Shown here in pieces: positions 8,664 to 17,946 of a stretch of 64,000 nucleotides of DNA (positions are counted from its first letter, which is position 1; each line of letters begins with the position of its first letter). A program made the position numbers and the translations under genes. Source of the DNA: Cocleimonas flava. GTDB taxonomy: Bacteria; Pseudomonadota; Gammaproteobacteria; Thiotrichales; Thiotrichaceae. Location: NCBI RefSeq assembly GCF_004339015.1, contig NZ_SMFQ01000002.1:245351-309350 (forward strand). Direction: 5' to 3'. Below the pieces are notes generated by a model. It did no database searches and was not told where the DNA came from. It saw nothing but the letters and a program-made list of their open reading frames with translations.

Positions 8664-9793
8664 AATTTGTAGATGAATTCCGTGATACGGAAAAAGCAAA
8701 AACATTAACCAAAGAAATCCATCGACTAGCAAAAAAACTGGAAAATAAACAGGGAATAAACCAATCCAGACCACTGCAGATCATGGAGTTTTGCGGCGGT
8801 CACACCCATACCATTTTTCGTTATGGCATCGAACAAATGCTGCCAGATAATATCGAAATGGTGCATGGCCCAGGTTGCCCTGTATGCGTCCTCCCCATGG
8901 GACGTGTTGACGATTGTGTGACATTAGCCGAACGACCAGAGGTTATTTTTACCACCTTCGGTGATGCGATGCGCGTACCGGGATCAAAGAAAAGCTTACT
9001 ACAAGCAAAGGCAGATGGCGCAGATATAAGGATGACATACTCACCTATGGATGCACTTAATCTTGCACGTACAAATCCTGATCGTGAGGTTATTTTCTTT
9101 GGACTAGGCTTCGAAACCACCATGCCAAGCACCGCACTCACAGTATTACAGGCAGAGCGTGAAGGTATTAATAACTTCTCATTATTCTGCAACCACATCA
9201 CAACAGTTCCCACCATAAAAGCAGTGCTCGATTCACCAGACATGCAACTGGATGGTTTTTTAGCACCTGGTCATGTGGCGATGGTGATTGGCGAACGCCC
9301 CTTTGATTTCATTGCCAAGGATTATCACAAACCTCTAGTCATAACAGGTTTTGAGCCTTTGGATATTTTGCATTCAATGTGGATGCTACTCAAACAGATA
9401 AATGAAGATCGCAGTGAAGTTGAAAACCAATACACACGCATCGTACCAACAGAAGGCAACACCCCAGCACTTGAAGCGATAAGCAAAGTATTTGAAGTTC
9501 GCGAATTCTTTGAATGGCGCGGCTTAGGTTCGATCGATCATTCAGGGGTTCGAATGAAAAAAGAATATACCGCTTATGATGCAGAACAGAAATTCTCTGT
9601 GCCTAATTTAAAAATTGCTGATCCTAAATCGTGTCAATGCGGTGAAGTAGTCAAAGGGGTTATTAAACCTTGGGACTGTAAAATTTTCGGCACAAAGTGC
9701 AACCCTGAGAACCCTATGGGCGCATTGATGGTCTCATCCGAGGGAGCATGTGCGGCTTATTATAATAATGGCTACGAGAAGAAAATCGCATGA
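8660..9793 (+). CDS. hypD: Hydrogenase maturation factor HypD
   Basis: Scaffold on which the Fe(CN)2CO group is assembled together with HypC and HypE. Family signatures are present: MEFCGGHTHT (about 34-43) with the iron-site cysteine, HGPGCPVCVLP (about 70-80), FCNHITTVPT, APGHVAMVIG, and a C-terminal set of cysteines (SCQCGEVVKG, WDCKIFGTKCNPENPMGACMVS-like region) that hold the [4Fe-4S] cluster. The 377-aa length is normal. The ATG overlaps the stop of the SIS gene (ATGA) and its own stop overlaps hypE by 4 nt, so all three are co-translated. Confidence 0.95.
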   Translation: MKFVDEFRDTEKAKTLTKEIHRLAKKLENKQGINQSRPLQIMEFCGGHTHTIFRYGIEQMLPDNIEMVHGPGCPVCVLPMGRVDDCVTLAERPEVIFTTFGDAMRVPGSKKSLLQAKADGADIRMTYSPMDALNLARTNPDREVIFFGLGFETTMPSTALTVLQAEREGINNFSLFCNHITTVPTIKAVLDSPDMQLDGFLAPGHVAMVIGERPFDFIAKDYHKPLVITGFEPLDILHSMWMLLKQINEDRSEVENQYTRIVPTEGNTPALEAISKVFEVREFFEWRGLGSIDHSGVRMKKEYTAYDAEQKFSVPNLKIADPKSCQCGEVVKGVIKPWDCKIFGTKCNPENPMGALMVSSEGACAAYYNNGYEKKIA

Positions 9794-10848
9794 TTGATTT
9801 AGAAAACTTACCTAAAACAAAGTTTAGAGGCAAAAATATAACACTGGCCCACGGCGCTGGCGGAAAAGCCATGCGCGATCTTATCGATGAAATATTTGTA
9901 GCAGGCTTTGATAGCCCAGAATTAACTCTATTAGAAGATCAGGCACGCTTTGATCTAAGCAATCTAAACAAACTCGGCAATCGTTTGGCAATGACCACTG
10001 ACTGCTATGTAGTTGACCCACTATTTTTCCCCGGGGGAGACATTGGTAAGCTCGCGGTAACCGGTACGGTCAATGATCTAGCCGTTGGTGGAGCAACCCC
10101 GCTATACCTCACCTGTGGCATGATTATCGAAGAAGGCTTCCCTATAGATGACCTACAACGCATCGTGGCATCCATGAAATCTACCGCAGATTCTGCAGGT
10201 GTTCGCATCGTTACAGGCGACACAAAAGTCGTCCCCAGAGGTGCCGCAGATAAGTTATTCATCAATACTGCAGGTGTTGGTGTAATACCTGAAACCAGCA
10301 ACATTCAGGCTAACCGTGCACAAGCCGGTGACGTCGTCGTCATAAACGGTTACGTCGGTGATCACGGTGCGGCTATCGTCGACGCACGTGGCGAGTTAGC
10401 TTTAGAAATTAGTACCGTAACCGACTGCCAGCCACTCAACGACCTAATCACCGAAATGTTAAAAGTGTGCCCCGACATCCACTGCATGCGTGATGCTACA
10501 CGAGGCGGATTAGCCACCGTGCTCAATGAATTTGCCAGTAGCAGTGAGGTTGCGATACAACTAGATAACACCAAAATCCCTGTCAGAGAAGAAGTACGCG
10601 GTGTTTGTGAAATTTTAGGACTAGACCCACTCTATTTAGCCAACGAAGGAAAGCTTATTGCAATAGTCTCAAAAGAGGATTCGGAATCTTTATTAGCTGC
10701 CATGCAAAAACACCCTATTGGGAAAGACAGCTGTATTATTGGCGCTGTGGAAGAATCTCCTCAAGGGAAAGTCATTCTAGAAACAGGCTTTGGAGGAAAT
10801 CGAATTATTGATATGTTAATTGGAGAACAATTGCCCAGAATTTGCTAG
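9790..10848 (+). CDS. hypE: Hydrogenase maturation factor HypE
   Basis: Dehydrates the carbamoyl group received from HypF on its C-terminal cysteine into a thiocyanate, the donor of CN ligands. It belongs to the PurM-like ATPase fold: glycine-rich segment AHGAGGKAMRDLI near the N-terminus, TVNDLAVGGATPLYL and GDTKVVPRG in the middle. The protein ends in LPRIC, carrying the required C-terminal cysteine. It is the last gene of the hydrogen module. No strong terminator follows, only the small dyad at 11001-11025. Confidence 0.95.
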   Translation: MIDLENLPKTKFRGKNITLAHGAGGKAMRDLIDEIFVAGFDSPELTLLEDQARFDLSNLNKLGNRLAMTTDCYVVDPLFFPGGDIGKLAVTGTVNDLAVGGATPLYLTCGMIIEEGFPIDDLQRIVASMKSTADSAGVRIVTGDTKVVPRGAADKLFINTAGVGVIPETSNIQANRAQAGDVVVINGYVGDHGAAIVDARGELALEISTVTDCQPLNDLITEMLKVCPDIHCMRDATRGGLATVLNEFASSSEVAIQLDNTKIPVREEVRGVCEILGLDPLYLANEGKLIAIVSKEDSESLLAAMQKHPIGKDSCIIGAVEESPQGKVILETGFGGNRIIDMLIGEQLPRIC

Positions 10849-11301
10849 CTAATTACAGACAATTAATTAAAAAACTGGACAGACACCCAATCAGTTCAAT
10901 CTAAAACGAAGATGAGAATCCGCAACAAACAAATATAATGCATTTGTTATACCTGATTCCACAATGAAAAGCCATAATAAGCCTAGATTAGCTTGAATAG
11001 CGTCTCTCAGAGTACTTTAGAGACGTTTACAATTTTACACCCCACATCTTTATCCTTTGACATAGAAAATCCCGTCAAGACCTTAATAATGCCGCACGAG
11101 GCAAAATCCAAAAACAAACAGAGCTTCCCATATTCGTCAAATTCACAAAACTAGAAGATAACTTTCTAAGCACAAAATAGAGTCATCGCTAATCACTTCT
11201 CTCAAAACGAGACAGAGGATAGCTAATGCATTTAAATTACTGGTGATCCAGAAGAAGCAAGCTCAGATCTAAAGCCTACAGGGAAAAATGTCGGACATAA
11301 A
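10849..11301. other. Intergenic region after hypE
   Basis: About 450 bp with no convincing gene on either strand. The only structure I see is an inverted repeat CGTCTCT / AGAGACG at 11001-11007 and 11019-11025, followed by an AT-rich stretch, a possible weak terminator for the hyp operon. The rest is featureless AT-rich sequence. Confidence 0.5.
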
Positions 11302-11340
11302 AAAGCAGCTAGAGGTTATGTAAACCTAAATAGCTGCTTT
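11302..11340 (-). terminator. Terminator of tRNA-Arg(ACG)
   Basis: Inverted repeat with 10-bp arms (AAAGCAGCTA and TAGCTGCTTT) and an inner AGGTT/AACCT stem. Read on the minus strand it ends in a T-run, 13 bp downstream of the tRNA. Confidence 0.8.
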
Positions 11341-11352
11341 ATATACGTAATA

Positions 11353-11429
11353 TGGCGCGCTGGGGAGGATTCGAACCCCCGACCCTCTGGTTCGTAGCCA
11401 GATACTCTATCCAACTGAGCTACCAGCGC
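11353..11429 (-). tRNA. tRNA-Arg (anticodon ACG)
   Basis: 77-nt cloverleaf with 7-bp acceptor stem GCGCTGG/CCAGCGC, anticodon loop CTACGAA and GGTTCGAATCC T-arm. CCA is encoded. It reads CGU codons and, after inosine modification, CGC and CGA. Confidence 0.96.
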
Positions 11430-11542
11430 AGGTCTTGATAAATCAAGGATGCGTATTCTGCTTTTTTAAACTTTACAAGTCAAGCGATAGATAATCTCTT
11501 GTCATAAAGTTTGCAAATTAATACGACTTTACGCAATTAAAA

Positions 11543-11634
11543 TGGCGGAGAAGGAGGGATTCGAACCCTCGATCCGGGATAAACCAGATACTCCCTTAGC
11601 AGGGGAGCGCCTTCGGCCACTCGGCCACTTCTCC
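11543..11634 (-). tRNA. tRNA-Ser (anticodon GCT)
   Basis: 92-nt class II tRNA with a long variable arm, acceptor stem GGAGAAG/CTTCTCC, anticodon GCT in loop CTGCTAA and encoded CCA. It reads AGC and AGU. It lies 113 bp upstream of tRNA-Arg on the same strand. Confidence 0.96.
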
Positions 11635-11951
11635 AATTTCAATCGTGTTTTTTTACGAAGCGCAAGAATACCTGTGCTAGAGACTAAGGTAAAGTCTGAA
11701 TTTCAAAAAAACACATACAATTTTAGGTTTATTCAAAAAACAGCCCCAAAGTCGGGAGGTGGCTTATTTTTTATATAAAAACAGACTAAATTTTTCTTCT
11801 TTTTCATTATTATTAATCACAATATCTAACGCTACTTTTCTCTCCAACGCTTCAAAAAATTGTGATAACCACACGAAAAGTAGATTTTTACCCTCAAGAA
11901 ACCTTTTCTTATATATAATCCATTCCGAATTTATTCTATTAGGAGAATACC
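11635..11951. other. Intergenic region between tRNA-Ser and ppiC
   Basis: Divergent gap expected to carry promoters for the tRNAs (minus) and ppiC (plus). It contains repeat copy 3. ppiC has a good ribosome-binding site (TTAGGAGAA) just before its ATG. I cannot assign the promoter hexamers with certainty. Confidence 0.5.
11735..11761 (-). repeat. Dispersed repeat copy 3 (degenerate)
   Basis: Minus-strand core CACCTCCCGACTT differs at two positions from consensus but keeps the 8-nt spacer TGGGGCTG and a T6 run. CCC/GGG can pair. It lies in a divergent gap. Confidence 0.7.
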
Positions 11952-12233
11952 ATGGCACAAGCCAGCGCTCGTCATTTACTCGTTGATACTGAAGAAAAGT
12001 GTAACGAATTGAAAAAACAAATTGAAGAAGGTGCCGATTTCGGTGCAATCGCTCAACAACATTCGAGCTGCCCTTCAAAAGCACAGGGTGGTGATTTAGG
12101 TTCTTTTGGCCCAGGCCAGATGGTTCCTGAGTTTGATAAAGTTGTATTCAGCGCGCCAGTTAACACGGTACAAGGCCCTGTTAAAACACAGTTTGGATAT
12201 CATCTACTTGAAGTAACAAGTCGCACAGACTAA
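11952..12233 (+). CDS. ppiC: Parvulin peptidyl-prolyl isomerase
   Basis: Single-domain parvulin of 93 aa, the same size as E. coli PpiC, without signal peptide, so a cytoplasmic foldase catalysing cis-trans isomerisation before proline. Family motifs run ARHLLVDTEEKC, FGAIAQQHSSCPSKAQGGDLGSFGPGQMVPEFDKVVF and VKTQFGYHLLEV. It is a single-gene unit with a strong ribosome-binding site upstream and a terminator directly after the stop. Confidence 0.93.
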   Translation: MAQASARHLLVDTEEKCNELKKQIEEGADFGAIAQQHSSCPSKAQGGDLGSFGPGQMVPEFDKVVFSAPVNTVQGPVKTQFGYHLLEVTSRTD

Positions 12234-12251
12234 TTACAAAAGCACATAAAA

Positions 12252-12278
12252 AAAGCCCTGATGATCAGGGCTTTTTTT
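12252..12278. terminator. Bidirectional terminator between ppiC and the lipoprotein gene
   Basis: Hairpin AAAGCCCTGA-tga-TCAGGGCTTT flanked by A-run and T-run, serving both convergent genes. Confidence 0.92.
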
Positions 12279-12293
12279 ATATCTAAATTTTGT

Positions 12294-13304
12294 CTAGATC
12301 GGATTGCGATATGTATTCGTTCTGTTTCTCCAACCAGGCAACCACTTCTTTTCATTTCTACTTGGATTAGAATTTCTTACTCTACGTTCTAACACTCTCA
12401 TCGAGGCATCTGCAAATTCATTAAGCGCTTGCTGTCCTGGGTTAACTGGACGCATTTCTTCAAGCACTTGCAATAATCCCCAGTTTTGGCCTTTATAGCC
12501 GCCACTTCTGTTTAGGCCTTCACCTTTGAAATTTACATAATCAACAAGCACATACCTTCCACCTCTCGAATTTGCTACAGCGTTCAAGTTATTCGCAACT
12601 TGTCCTCGTAAATGTTGAGGTGTATTTTTAACGAGCTTAGGCATGGCACGCATAGCACGATCCATAATATATTTGGCTTGCAAGTGGCGCGTGTTGTATA
12701 AAAGTTGTGAAAATTGTTTGATTTCAGGACTGTTTTTAGCAGCCATTAATTGCTCTCTATTTCTCCAAGGAGCTCCTTCAAATCGTGCTCTTTGCACCCA
12801 TGCCGGAAGTTGCACACCGTTTTTCTGCAAATAATCTAGCAATCCCGGAAATGTATTACCAAACCTTTGGCTTCGACCCGATGGATACCAGGTGAAATGA
12901 CCTATCCCCATTGCGGCGAAATCTTCCCTTAAATTCCAATGCACGAGCTGATCGATACGTCCGCCTGTTTCATTCTTGAATATTTGGTCACCAATACCAT
13001 AGAGTTCTGATAACTCTGCTTGCTGACGCGCATCTGGCGAAGGTTGAGCAGGTCTTACAACAACTCTTGGCTGTTGCACAACAGGACGCCTTACTTGTTG
13101 CTGAGATACGCTCTGCTTGTAGGTAGGCGCTCTTCTCTGTTGTTGAAAAACTACCTGTTGAGGTTTCGGTGTTTGTTTGGGGGTTTGGACATAATATGTC
13201 TTTGAAGAATTAGCTGTGTTCTGGGGTGCTGCAGATTGCTGACTACAAGCTGACAATCCCAATAGGGACGCCGCAGCTACTGCACTAAAGGCTTTAACTT
13301 TCAT
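12294..13304 (-). CDS. Conserved lipoprotein of unknown function, Gln-rich N-terminus
   Basis: Predicted lipoprotein: a basic start MKVKAF, hydrophobic stretch and lipobox LSAC with the cysteine near residue 20. I take the ATG at 13304; a longer frame from a TTG at 13355 would bury the signal peptide. Residues 20-95 are low-complexity, rich in Gln, Pro, Val and Arg. The remaining 240 residues look globular and contain Trp/Gly-rich segments such as NETGGRIDQLVHWN, MGIGHFTWYPSG and LVDYVNFKGEGLNRSGGYKGQNWGLLQVL. I do not recognise a catalytic family. The mix of exposed aromatic and conserved acidic residues could suit a cell-wall or glycan-active protein, but this is a guess. Confidence 0.8.
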   Translation of the reverse strand: MKVKAFSAVAAASLLGLSACSQQSAAPQNTANSSKTYYVQTPKQTPKPQQVVFQQQRRAPTYKQSVSQQQVRRPVVQQPRVVVRPAQPSPDARQQAELSELYGIGDQIFKNETGGRIDQLVHWNLREDFAAMGIGHFTWYPSGRSQRFGNTFPGLLDYLQKNGVQLPAWVQRARFEGAPWRNREQLMAAKNSPEIKQFSQLLYNTRHLQAKYIMDRAMRAMPKLVKNTPQHLRGQVANNLNAVANSRGGRYVLVDYVNFKGEGLNRSGGYKGQNWGLLQVLEEMRPVNPGQQALNEFADASMRVLERRVRNSNPSRNEKKWLPGWRNRTNTYRNPI

Positions 13305-13489
13305 AGAGTTACCATGTTTTATTATTATTATTTTTGGAGCTACTTTTACAGCCAATGTAATTATGGCTAGTAAAGTGGTTCACTGGTCTAACTATGGTAC
13401 ATAATATACGAATGAAAAACCCAGTCGAGAAAGTCACGACGAATGGACATATTTATTTACAATATCAGATATAAAAACAATGACTTAGC

Positions 13490-14083
13490 TTATTTACTAA
13501 ATTTATTGAATAGCCTTTCACCTAATAAAATAGCCAGTATGACTGCATAAATAACAGGCTCCGTAATATCCAGCTTTACCATCCACCAAAAATGCAGAAC
13601 ACCCAACATAGAAATAGGGTAAATCAGCATGTGCAACTTCTTCCATTTCTTCCCTAGTCGCTTAATCATTCCGTTAGTCGATGTAACCGCTAAAGGTGTA
13701 AGCAATATAACGGCAACCATACCCACCGTTATAAAAGGACGCTCCAGGATATCAAACCAGATCTCTTCCCAGTCAAAAAAATGATCAAACCAAAGATACC
13801 CAAATAAATGCAGTACCACATAGAAATAGGCGTATAAACCCACCATGCGGCGCAAACGGAGTAATTGAGGCCAATTGAATAAACGCCTTAGAGGAGATAT
13901 CGCCAGCGTAAGCAACAGAACTCTTAAACCCCAGTCACCTAAACCTCTGATAACAGCCTCTAAGGGATTAGCACCTAGCGAATCCTGCCAGACTCCCCAA
14001 GCATAATAGATAGCTGGGAGTAACAATAATGCGAATAGTGATGGCCTAAGAATGCGCGAAAACTTATTTTCAGAGATTTTCAT
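13490..14083 (-). CDS. msrQ: MsrQ heme-binding membrane subunit of MsrPQ
   Basis: Inner-membrane b-type cytochrome (YedZ family) that passes electrons from the respiratory chain to periplasmic MsrP for repair of oxidised methionines. It has about six membrane helices and candidate heme histidines in VVLHLFGYLWF and LHMLIYPISMLGVLHFWW. Length 197 aa is normal. It lies 80 bp downstream of msrP on the same strand, in the usual msrP-msrQ order. Confidence 0.93.
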   Translation of the reverse strand: MKISENKFSRILRPSLFALLLLPAIYYAWGVWQDSLGANPLEAVIRGLGDWGLRVLLLTLAISPLRRLFNWPQLLRLRRMVGLYAYFYVVLHLFGYLWFDHFFDWEEIWFDILERPFITVGMVAVILLTPLAVTSTNGMIKRLGKKWKKLHMLIYPISMLGVLHFWWMVKLDITEPVIYAVILAILLGERLFNKFSK

Positions 14084-14163
14084 TATTTAGCAGCCCTCAA
14101 TGAAATGACTTATTTTTATTAGATGAGTCAATCTTCAGATAATTAATGCGTGACGCTTCGCAC

Positions 14164-15087
14164 TTAGAAATTTTTCTTTAAGTCCATTCCCGCATACAGT
14201 GATGCTACTTGTTCGCCATAGCCATTAAACAGCTGGGTTTTAATTTTACGGAATTCACCGATACGTCTCTCTCTGCGTTGACTCCACCGTGGATGCGAGA
14301 CATCAGGATTCACATTTGAGAAAAAACCATATTCATTTTCATTCGCTTTTTGCCAGGAATTTACTGGCTGCGTTTCAGAAAATCGTATTTTAGCAATACT
14401 CTTAATGCTCTTAAATCCGTATTTCCAGGGAACGACCAATCGCAACGGCGCGCCATTTTGATTCAATAAATCTTTGCCGTAGATTCCCGTACCCATGAGG
14501 GTTAATGGATTCATTGCCTCATCCATTCTTAATCCTTCCACATAAGGCCAATCGAGCACTGCACGTCTCTGACCTGGCATTTGCTTAGGGTCATGCAATG
14601 TTTCAAAGTACACATATTTTGCTTTGGATGTTGGCTGCATACGCTTGATGAGATCCGCTAGGGGAAAGCCCATCCAGGGAATTACCATTGACCAGCCCTC
14701 TACACAACGAAAGCGATATATTCTTTCTTCTACAGAAACAGGTTTTAACAAATCTTCAAGGTTATATTTACCCGGCTTTTCGCATTCTCCTTCTACGATT
14801 ACATCCCACGGAGAAGTGACTAAAGTATGCGCATTTTTCGCTGGGTCTTCTTTCCCCGTACCAAATTCATAAAAGTTACAGTAAGTGGTTATGTCTTTGT
14901 AGTCAGTCAGCTTTTCGTCGGTTGAATAAGGAGATACTGTTTTGGCTGAAGCCTCGATAATAGGCATACCACTGACCGCTGCAATACCGATTCCTGCAGC
15001 CGTCTTCATAAATTTACGTCGATTATGATAGACCGAAAAGTCTGTCACTTCATTTTCGCTAAGTTCGTTATTTTTTTTAATTAACAT
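14164..15087 (-). CDS. msrP: MsrP periplasmic methionine-sulfoxide reductase, molybdopterin subunit
   Basis: Mo-cofactor enzyme (YedY family) that reduces protein methionine sulfoxide in the periplasm. A twin-arginine type leader ([19 protein letters not shown], about residues 22-40) directs folded export. The molybdenum-ligating cysteine sits in [15 protein letters not shown], followed by [20 protein letters not shown] and the [14 protein letters not shown]-terminal motif. The ATG at 15087 is preceded by GGAGC. It is transcribed with msrQ. Confidence 0.95.
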   Translation of the reverse strand: MLIKKNNELSENEVTDFSVYHNRRKFMKTAAGIGIAAVSGMPIIEASAKTVSPYSTDEKLTDYKDITTYCNFYEFGTGKEDPAKNAHTLVTSPWDVIVEGECEKPGKYNLEDLLKPVSVEERIYRFRCVEGWSMVIPWMGFPLADLIKRMQPTSKAKYVYFETLHDPKQMPGQRRAVLDWPYVEGLRMDEAMNPLTLMGTGIYGKDLLNQNGAPLRLVVPWKYGFKSIKSIAKIRFSETQPVNSWQKANENEYGFFSNVNPDVSHPRWSQRRERRIGEFRKIKTQLFNGYGEQVASLYAGMDLKKNF

Positions 15088-15307
15088 CTATAAGCTCCGT
15101 TATAACATTCAAAATCGAATATATCATAAGGCATACATGAAACCTTTTGACTGCACTCTAACAAAAGTAATACTCGATAGAGAATTCACACTTGGATTTT
15201 AATACGAAGTTAAATAGTTTTTGTACGCAAAATAAGAAAGGATTTTGCGAAAAAAGGAAGGCAATACTTAGGGCTAGCCTGATGACAGAAAGGAGGAATG
15301 CTTAGTA

Positions 15308-15335
15308 CACCCCCCTACTTTGAGGCGTTTTTTTT
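15308..15335 (+). repeat. Dispersed repeat copy 4
   Basis: Exact core, 7-nt spacer TGAGGCG, T8. It points against both flanking minus-strand genes, so it is not their terminator. Confidence 0.85.
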
Positions 15336-15340
15336 AGATA

Positions 15341-15373
15341 AATATTAGATGGATGTTAGACCCATCTAATATT
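15341..15373 (-). terminator. Hairpin downstream of hemE
   Basis: Perfect 12-bp inverted repeat AATATTAGATGG / CCATCTAATATT with a 9-nt loop, 22 bp after the hemE stop. On the minus strand no clear T-run follows, so it may be a processing or stability hairpin rather than a classical terminator. Confidence 0.6.
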
Positions 15374-15394
15374 TAATTTATAACTTATTAAGAG

Positions 15395-16450
15395 TTACTG
15401 TTTACCGTATTCGTGAACAGCATCAACCAGAACAGTGACATTATCAGGGTCAATATGCTGATGTATTCCGTGGCCTAGGTTAAATACATGTCCTGTGCCT
15501 TTTCCAAAGCCAGTGATGACTTTTTTCACTTCATCTTTAATTGTATCAGCAGACGCATACAAAACACTAGGATCCATATTACCCTGCAAAGTCACCTTAT
15601 CACCAACTCGTTGACGAGCACTTGCGATATCTTGTGTCCAATCCAGACCAAGCGCATCACAACCAGTCTCAGCCATGATTTCTAACCATTGACCTCCGCC
15701 TTTAGTAAATAACGTGACGGGTACTCGACGACCATCCGCTTCGTGCGTTAATCCAGATACGATTTTTTGCATATACGCCAAAGAAAATTCTTTGTATTTT
15801 TCTGGCGAAAGCACACCACCCCAGGTATCAAAAACCATCACCGCTTGAGCCCCAGCAGCAATCTGTGCATTTAGATAAGACGTTACACTGGAGGCTAACT
15901 TATCCAGCAAAAGATGCATTGCCTGAGGATTCTCAAACATCATTCCTTTTACTTTACCAAAATCTTTAGTCGTTCCACCTTCAACCATATAAGTTGCCAG
16001 TGTCCACGGACTGCCAGAGAAACCAATTAACGGCACTCGGCCATTTAACTCTCGTCGAATGGTACGAACGGCATTCATCACATACTGCAATTCATTCTCT
16101 GGATCAGGATCGGGAAGTTGCTGAATATCAGACAGAGTCTTTAAGGGACGTTCGAACTTCGGCCCTTCTCCTTCTGCAAAATATAGACCTAAGCCCATCG
16201 CATCTGGAATTGTTAAAATATCAGAGAAAAGTATCGCAGCATCAAGATCATAGCGCTCTAAAGGCTGAAGCGTCACTTCACAAGCTAAATCTGCATTCTC
16301 ACACAAATCCATAAAACTTCCGGCTTTTGCACGAGTTGCCCGATACTCAGGTAAATAACGACCTGCTTGGCGCATAATCCATACTGGCGTTGTATCAACG
16401 GGCTGCTTGAGTAAAGCTCTTAGAAATCTATCGTTTTTCAATTCTGACAT
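15395..16450 (-). CDS. hemE: Uroporphyrinogen decarboxylase
   Basis: Removes four carboxyl groups from uroporphyrinogen III to give coproporphyrinogen III in heme synthesis. Family signatures [16 protein letters not shown] (about 21-36), [43 protein letters not shown] and [16 protein letters not shown] are intact; length 351 aa is normal. It is preceded by a dyad-rich region (16522-16590) that could hold a regulator site. In many relatives yqeY is followed by dnaG; here hemE follows instead. Confidence 0.97.
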   Translation of the reverse strand: MSELKNDRFLRALLKQPVDTTPVWIMRQAGRYLPEYRATRAKAGSFMDLCENADLACEVTLQPLERYDLDAAILFSDILTIPDAMGLGLYFAEGEGPKFERPLKTLSDIQQLPDPDPENELQYVMNAVRTIRRELNGRVPLIGFSGSPWTLATYMVEGGTTKDFGKVKGMMFENPQAMHLLLDKLASSVTSYLNAQIAAGAQAVMVFDTWGGVLSPEKYKEFSLAYMQKIVSGLTHEADGRRVPVTLFTKGGGQWLEIMAETGCDALGLDWTQDIASARQRVGDKVTLQGNMDPSVLYASADTIKDEVKKVITGFGKGTGHVFNLGHGIHQHIDPDNVTVLVDAVHEYGKQ

Positions 16451-16521
16451 GGATGGAATTGTCCTGAACTAATTACATCAAAACAGAAAGTTTTAGATGT
16501 ATTAAATTTATATAAAGAAGG

Positions 16522-16541
16522 TGTCATATTGTTATATGACA
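16522..16541. promoter_or_regulatory. Dyad upstream of hemE
   Basis: Inverted repeat TGTCATAT-tgtt-ATATGACA, 72-91 bp before the hemE start. A third related half-site (TGACATAT) occurs at 16562-16569. It resembles a dimeric regulator site; the binding protein is unknown. Confidence 0.4.
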
Positions 16542-16564
16542 AATGATGACAGAATTTACTATGA

Positions 16565-16590
16565 CATATCGTTGATGAACATACGATATG
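16565..16590 (-). terminator. Hairpin after yqeY
   Basis: Inverted repeat CATATCGT / ACGATATG with a 10-nt loop, 11 bp after the yqeY stop. No T-run follows, so its terminator function is uncertain. Confidence 0.4.
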
Positions 16591-16601
16591 AAACAATTCT
16601 T

Positions 16602-17051
16602 TTAACCGGCTAAAGCGCTTTTGATGATACCGCTGATCTTACCCATATCAGCACGACCTTGCATCTGAGGCTTAAGAATAGCCATAACTTTTCCCATGTC
16701 CTTCATGCTTTCAGCACCAGAACTTGCGATTGCTTCTGTTACAAGACTCTGGACTTCATCATCGCTTAGCGGCTCAGGCAAATAGCGCTGAATGAAACCG
16801 AGTTCCATTTCTTCCTGCGCAACCAGATCGTCACGACCAGCATCTTTAAACTGACTGATAGATTCACGACGCTGTTTACTCAATTTGTCGAGTATAGCGA
16901 GTACATCAGTATCATTGAGATCTTCACGGGTATCGACTTCTTGCTGCTTGATAGCAGCTAAGATAGTACGAACTGTCATTAGGAGGTCTTTCTCTTTGGC
17001 GCGCATTGCCGCTTTCATATCATCGGAAAGGCGTTGTTTTAAGTCTGACAT
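16602..17051 (-). CDS. yqeY: YqeY/GatB-domain protein
   Basis: 149-aa member of the YqeY family, which shares the tRNA-binding tail domain of GatB; the precise cellular role is not established. The helical protein contains the family segments MKAAMRAKEKDLLMTVRTILAAIKQQEVD, EEMELGFIQRYLPEPLSDDE and MKDMGKVMAILKPQMQGRADMGKISGIIK. It follows rpsU in the common rpsU-yqeY order. Confidence 0.93.
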   Translation of the reverse strand: MSDLKQRLSDDMKAAMRAKEKDLLMTVRTILAAIKQQEVDTREDLNDTDVLAILDKLSKQRRESISQFKDAGRDDLVAQEEMELGFIQRYLPEPLSDDEVQSLVTEAIASSGAESMKDMGKVMAILKPQMQGRADMGKISGIIKSALAG

Positions 17052-17147
17052 ACTAGTGATCTTTGATTTGCTTGTAATAGTTAAATTGGATTAGCGTAAA
17101 ACGCTAAGACACCCAATCAACTATAGTTAGCGATAAGAATGTATTGA

Positions 17148-17363
17148 TTAATACATTCTTACGCGACGATTAATTTCGCGCTTTAAATTCTTGATGTTGC
17201 GCTTTACTGCAGCAGCCTTCTCTCTCTTACGGATTGAAGTTGGCTTTTCATAAAATTCGCGACTACGAACTTCAGCTACTACACCAGCTTTTTCACAGGT
17301 ACGCTTGAAACGACGTAATGCAATTTCAAAAGGCTCGTTTTCTCTAACTTTTACACTTGGCAT
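17148..17363 (-). CDS. rpsU: 30S ribosomal protein S21
   Basis: 71-aa basic protein of the small ribosomal subunit, needed for base pairing with the Shine-Dalgarno sequence. The sequence [20 protein letters not shown] and the Arg/Lys-rich C-terminal helix are diagnostic. It is the first gene of an rpsU-yqeY unit, with the divergent bamE about 250 bp away. Confidence 0.98.
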   Translation of the reverse strand: MPSVKVRENEPFEIALRRFKRTCEKAGVVAEVRSREFYEKPTSIRKREKAAAVKRNIKNLKREINRRVRMY

Positions 17364-17615
17364 ATTGTTGCTCTGTTTTATATTACTAATAGATAGTAAG
17401 TTAAATGAATATAGGTTTTAAAAGAACGGGATATTATACGCCTCACTAGAGCAAATGCAAAATCGAATTTACAATTATTTGTAATTAATACTCAATTGTT
17501 TCTTTGCCTAGCACCAAATAATCATAGTTATTCACCTTTTAACCTAAAAAACTAATAGCTCTCGATAAAATATTGTAGAATAATTAACCAATTACAAAAT
17601 AAGCCTATAAAAATT

Positions 17616-17933
17616 ATGTTTAAGACAACACCCAACTCAATGCTAAAAGTAATTCTTACTCTGACATTCACATTACTGGTATCAGGTTGCTCTATCTATA
17701 AAATGGAAGTTCAACAGGGTAATGCACTAAACAATGAGACCGTCTCTCAACTCCAAAAGGGTATGAGCAAGGCAGAAGTTGCTTCTTTACTGGGAAATCC
17801 ATTACTTCAGGATAATTTCAGAAGTAACCGCTGGGACTATATCTACTTTAAGCGCAGTGGCAATAAATTAGGCAACAAACAGAACCTGACGTTATTTTTT
17901 GAGAACGACCAGCTGATTCAAGTTAGAAAGTAA
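17616..17933 (+). CDS. bamE: Outer-membrane assembly lipoprotein BamE
   Basis: Small lipoprotein of the BAM complex that inserts beta-barrel proteins into the outer membrane. The signal peptide ends at lipobox VSGC; the SmpA/OmlA domain follows with QLQKGMSKAEVASLLGNPLLQDNFRSNRWDYIYF. An alternative start at the ATG at 17640 gives a tighter signal peptide; neither start has a strong ribosome-binding site. Its proximity to ratA, rnfH and smpB is a common gammaproteobacterial arrangement. Confidence 0.95.
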   Translation: MFKTTPNSMLKVILTLTFTLLVSGCSIYKMEVQQGNALNNETVSQLQKGMSKAEVASLLGNPLLQDNFRSNRWDYIYFKRSGNKLGNKQNLTLFFENDQLIQVRK

Positions 17934-17946
17934 TTGAGCGATTAGC

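Larger units (their letters stand above)
15088..15394. other. Intergenic region between msrP and hemE
   Basis: Contains repeat copy 4 in the opposite direction to both neighbours, a strong 12-bp-arm hairpin just after hemE, and the presumed msrP promoter. No gene is visible. Confidence 0.6.

Noticed and set aside
11542..11778. A 78-codon frame over tRNA-Ser
   Set aside because: Same cause: antisense read of the tRNA and its flank.
11353..11951. Integrated element at tRNA-Arg/tRNA-Ser
   Set aside because: No integrase and no duplicated tRNA 3' end were seen on either side.
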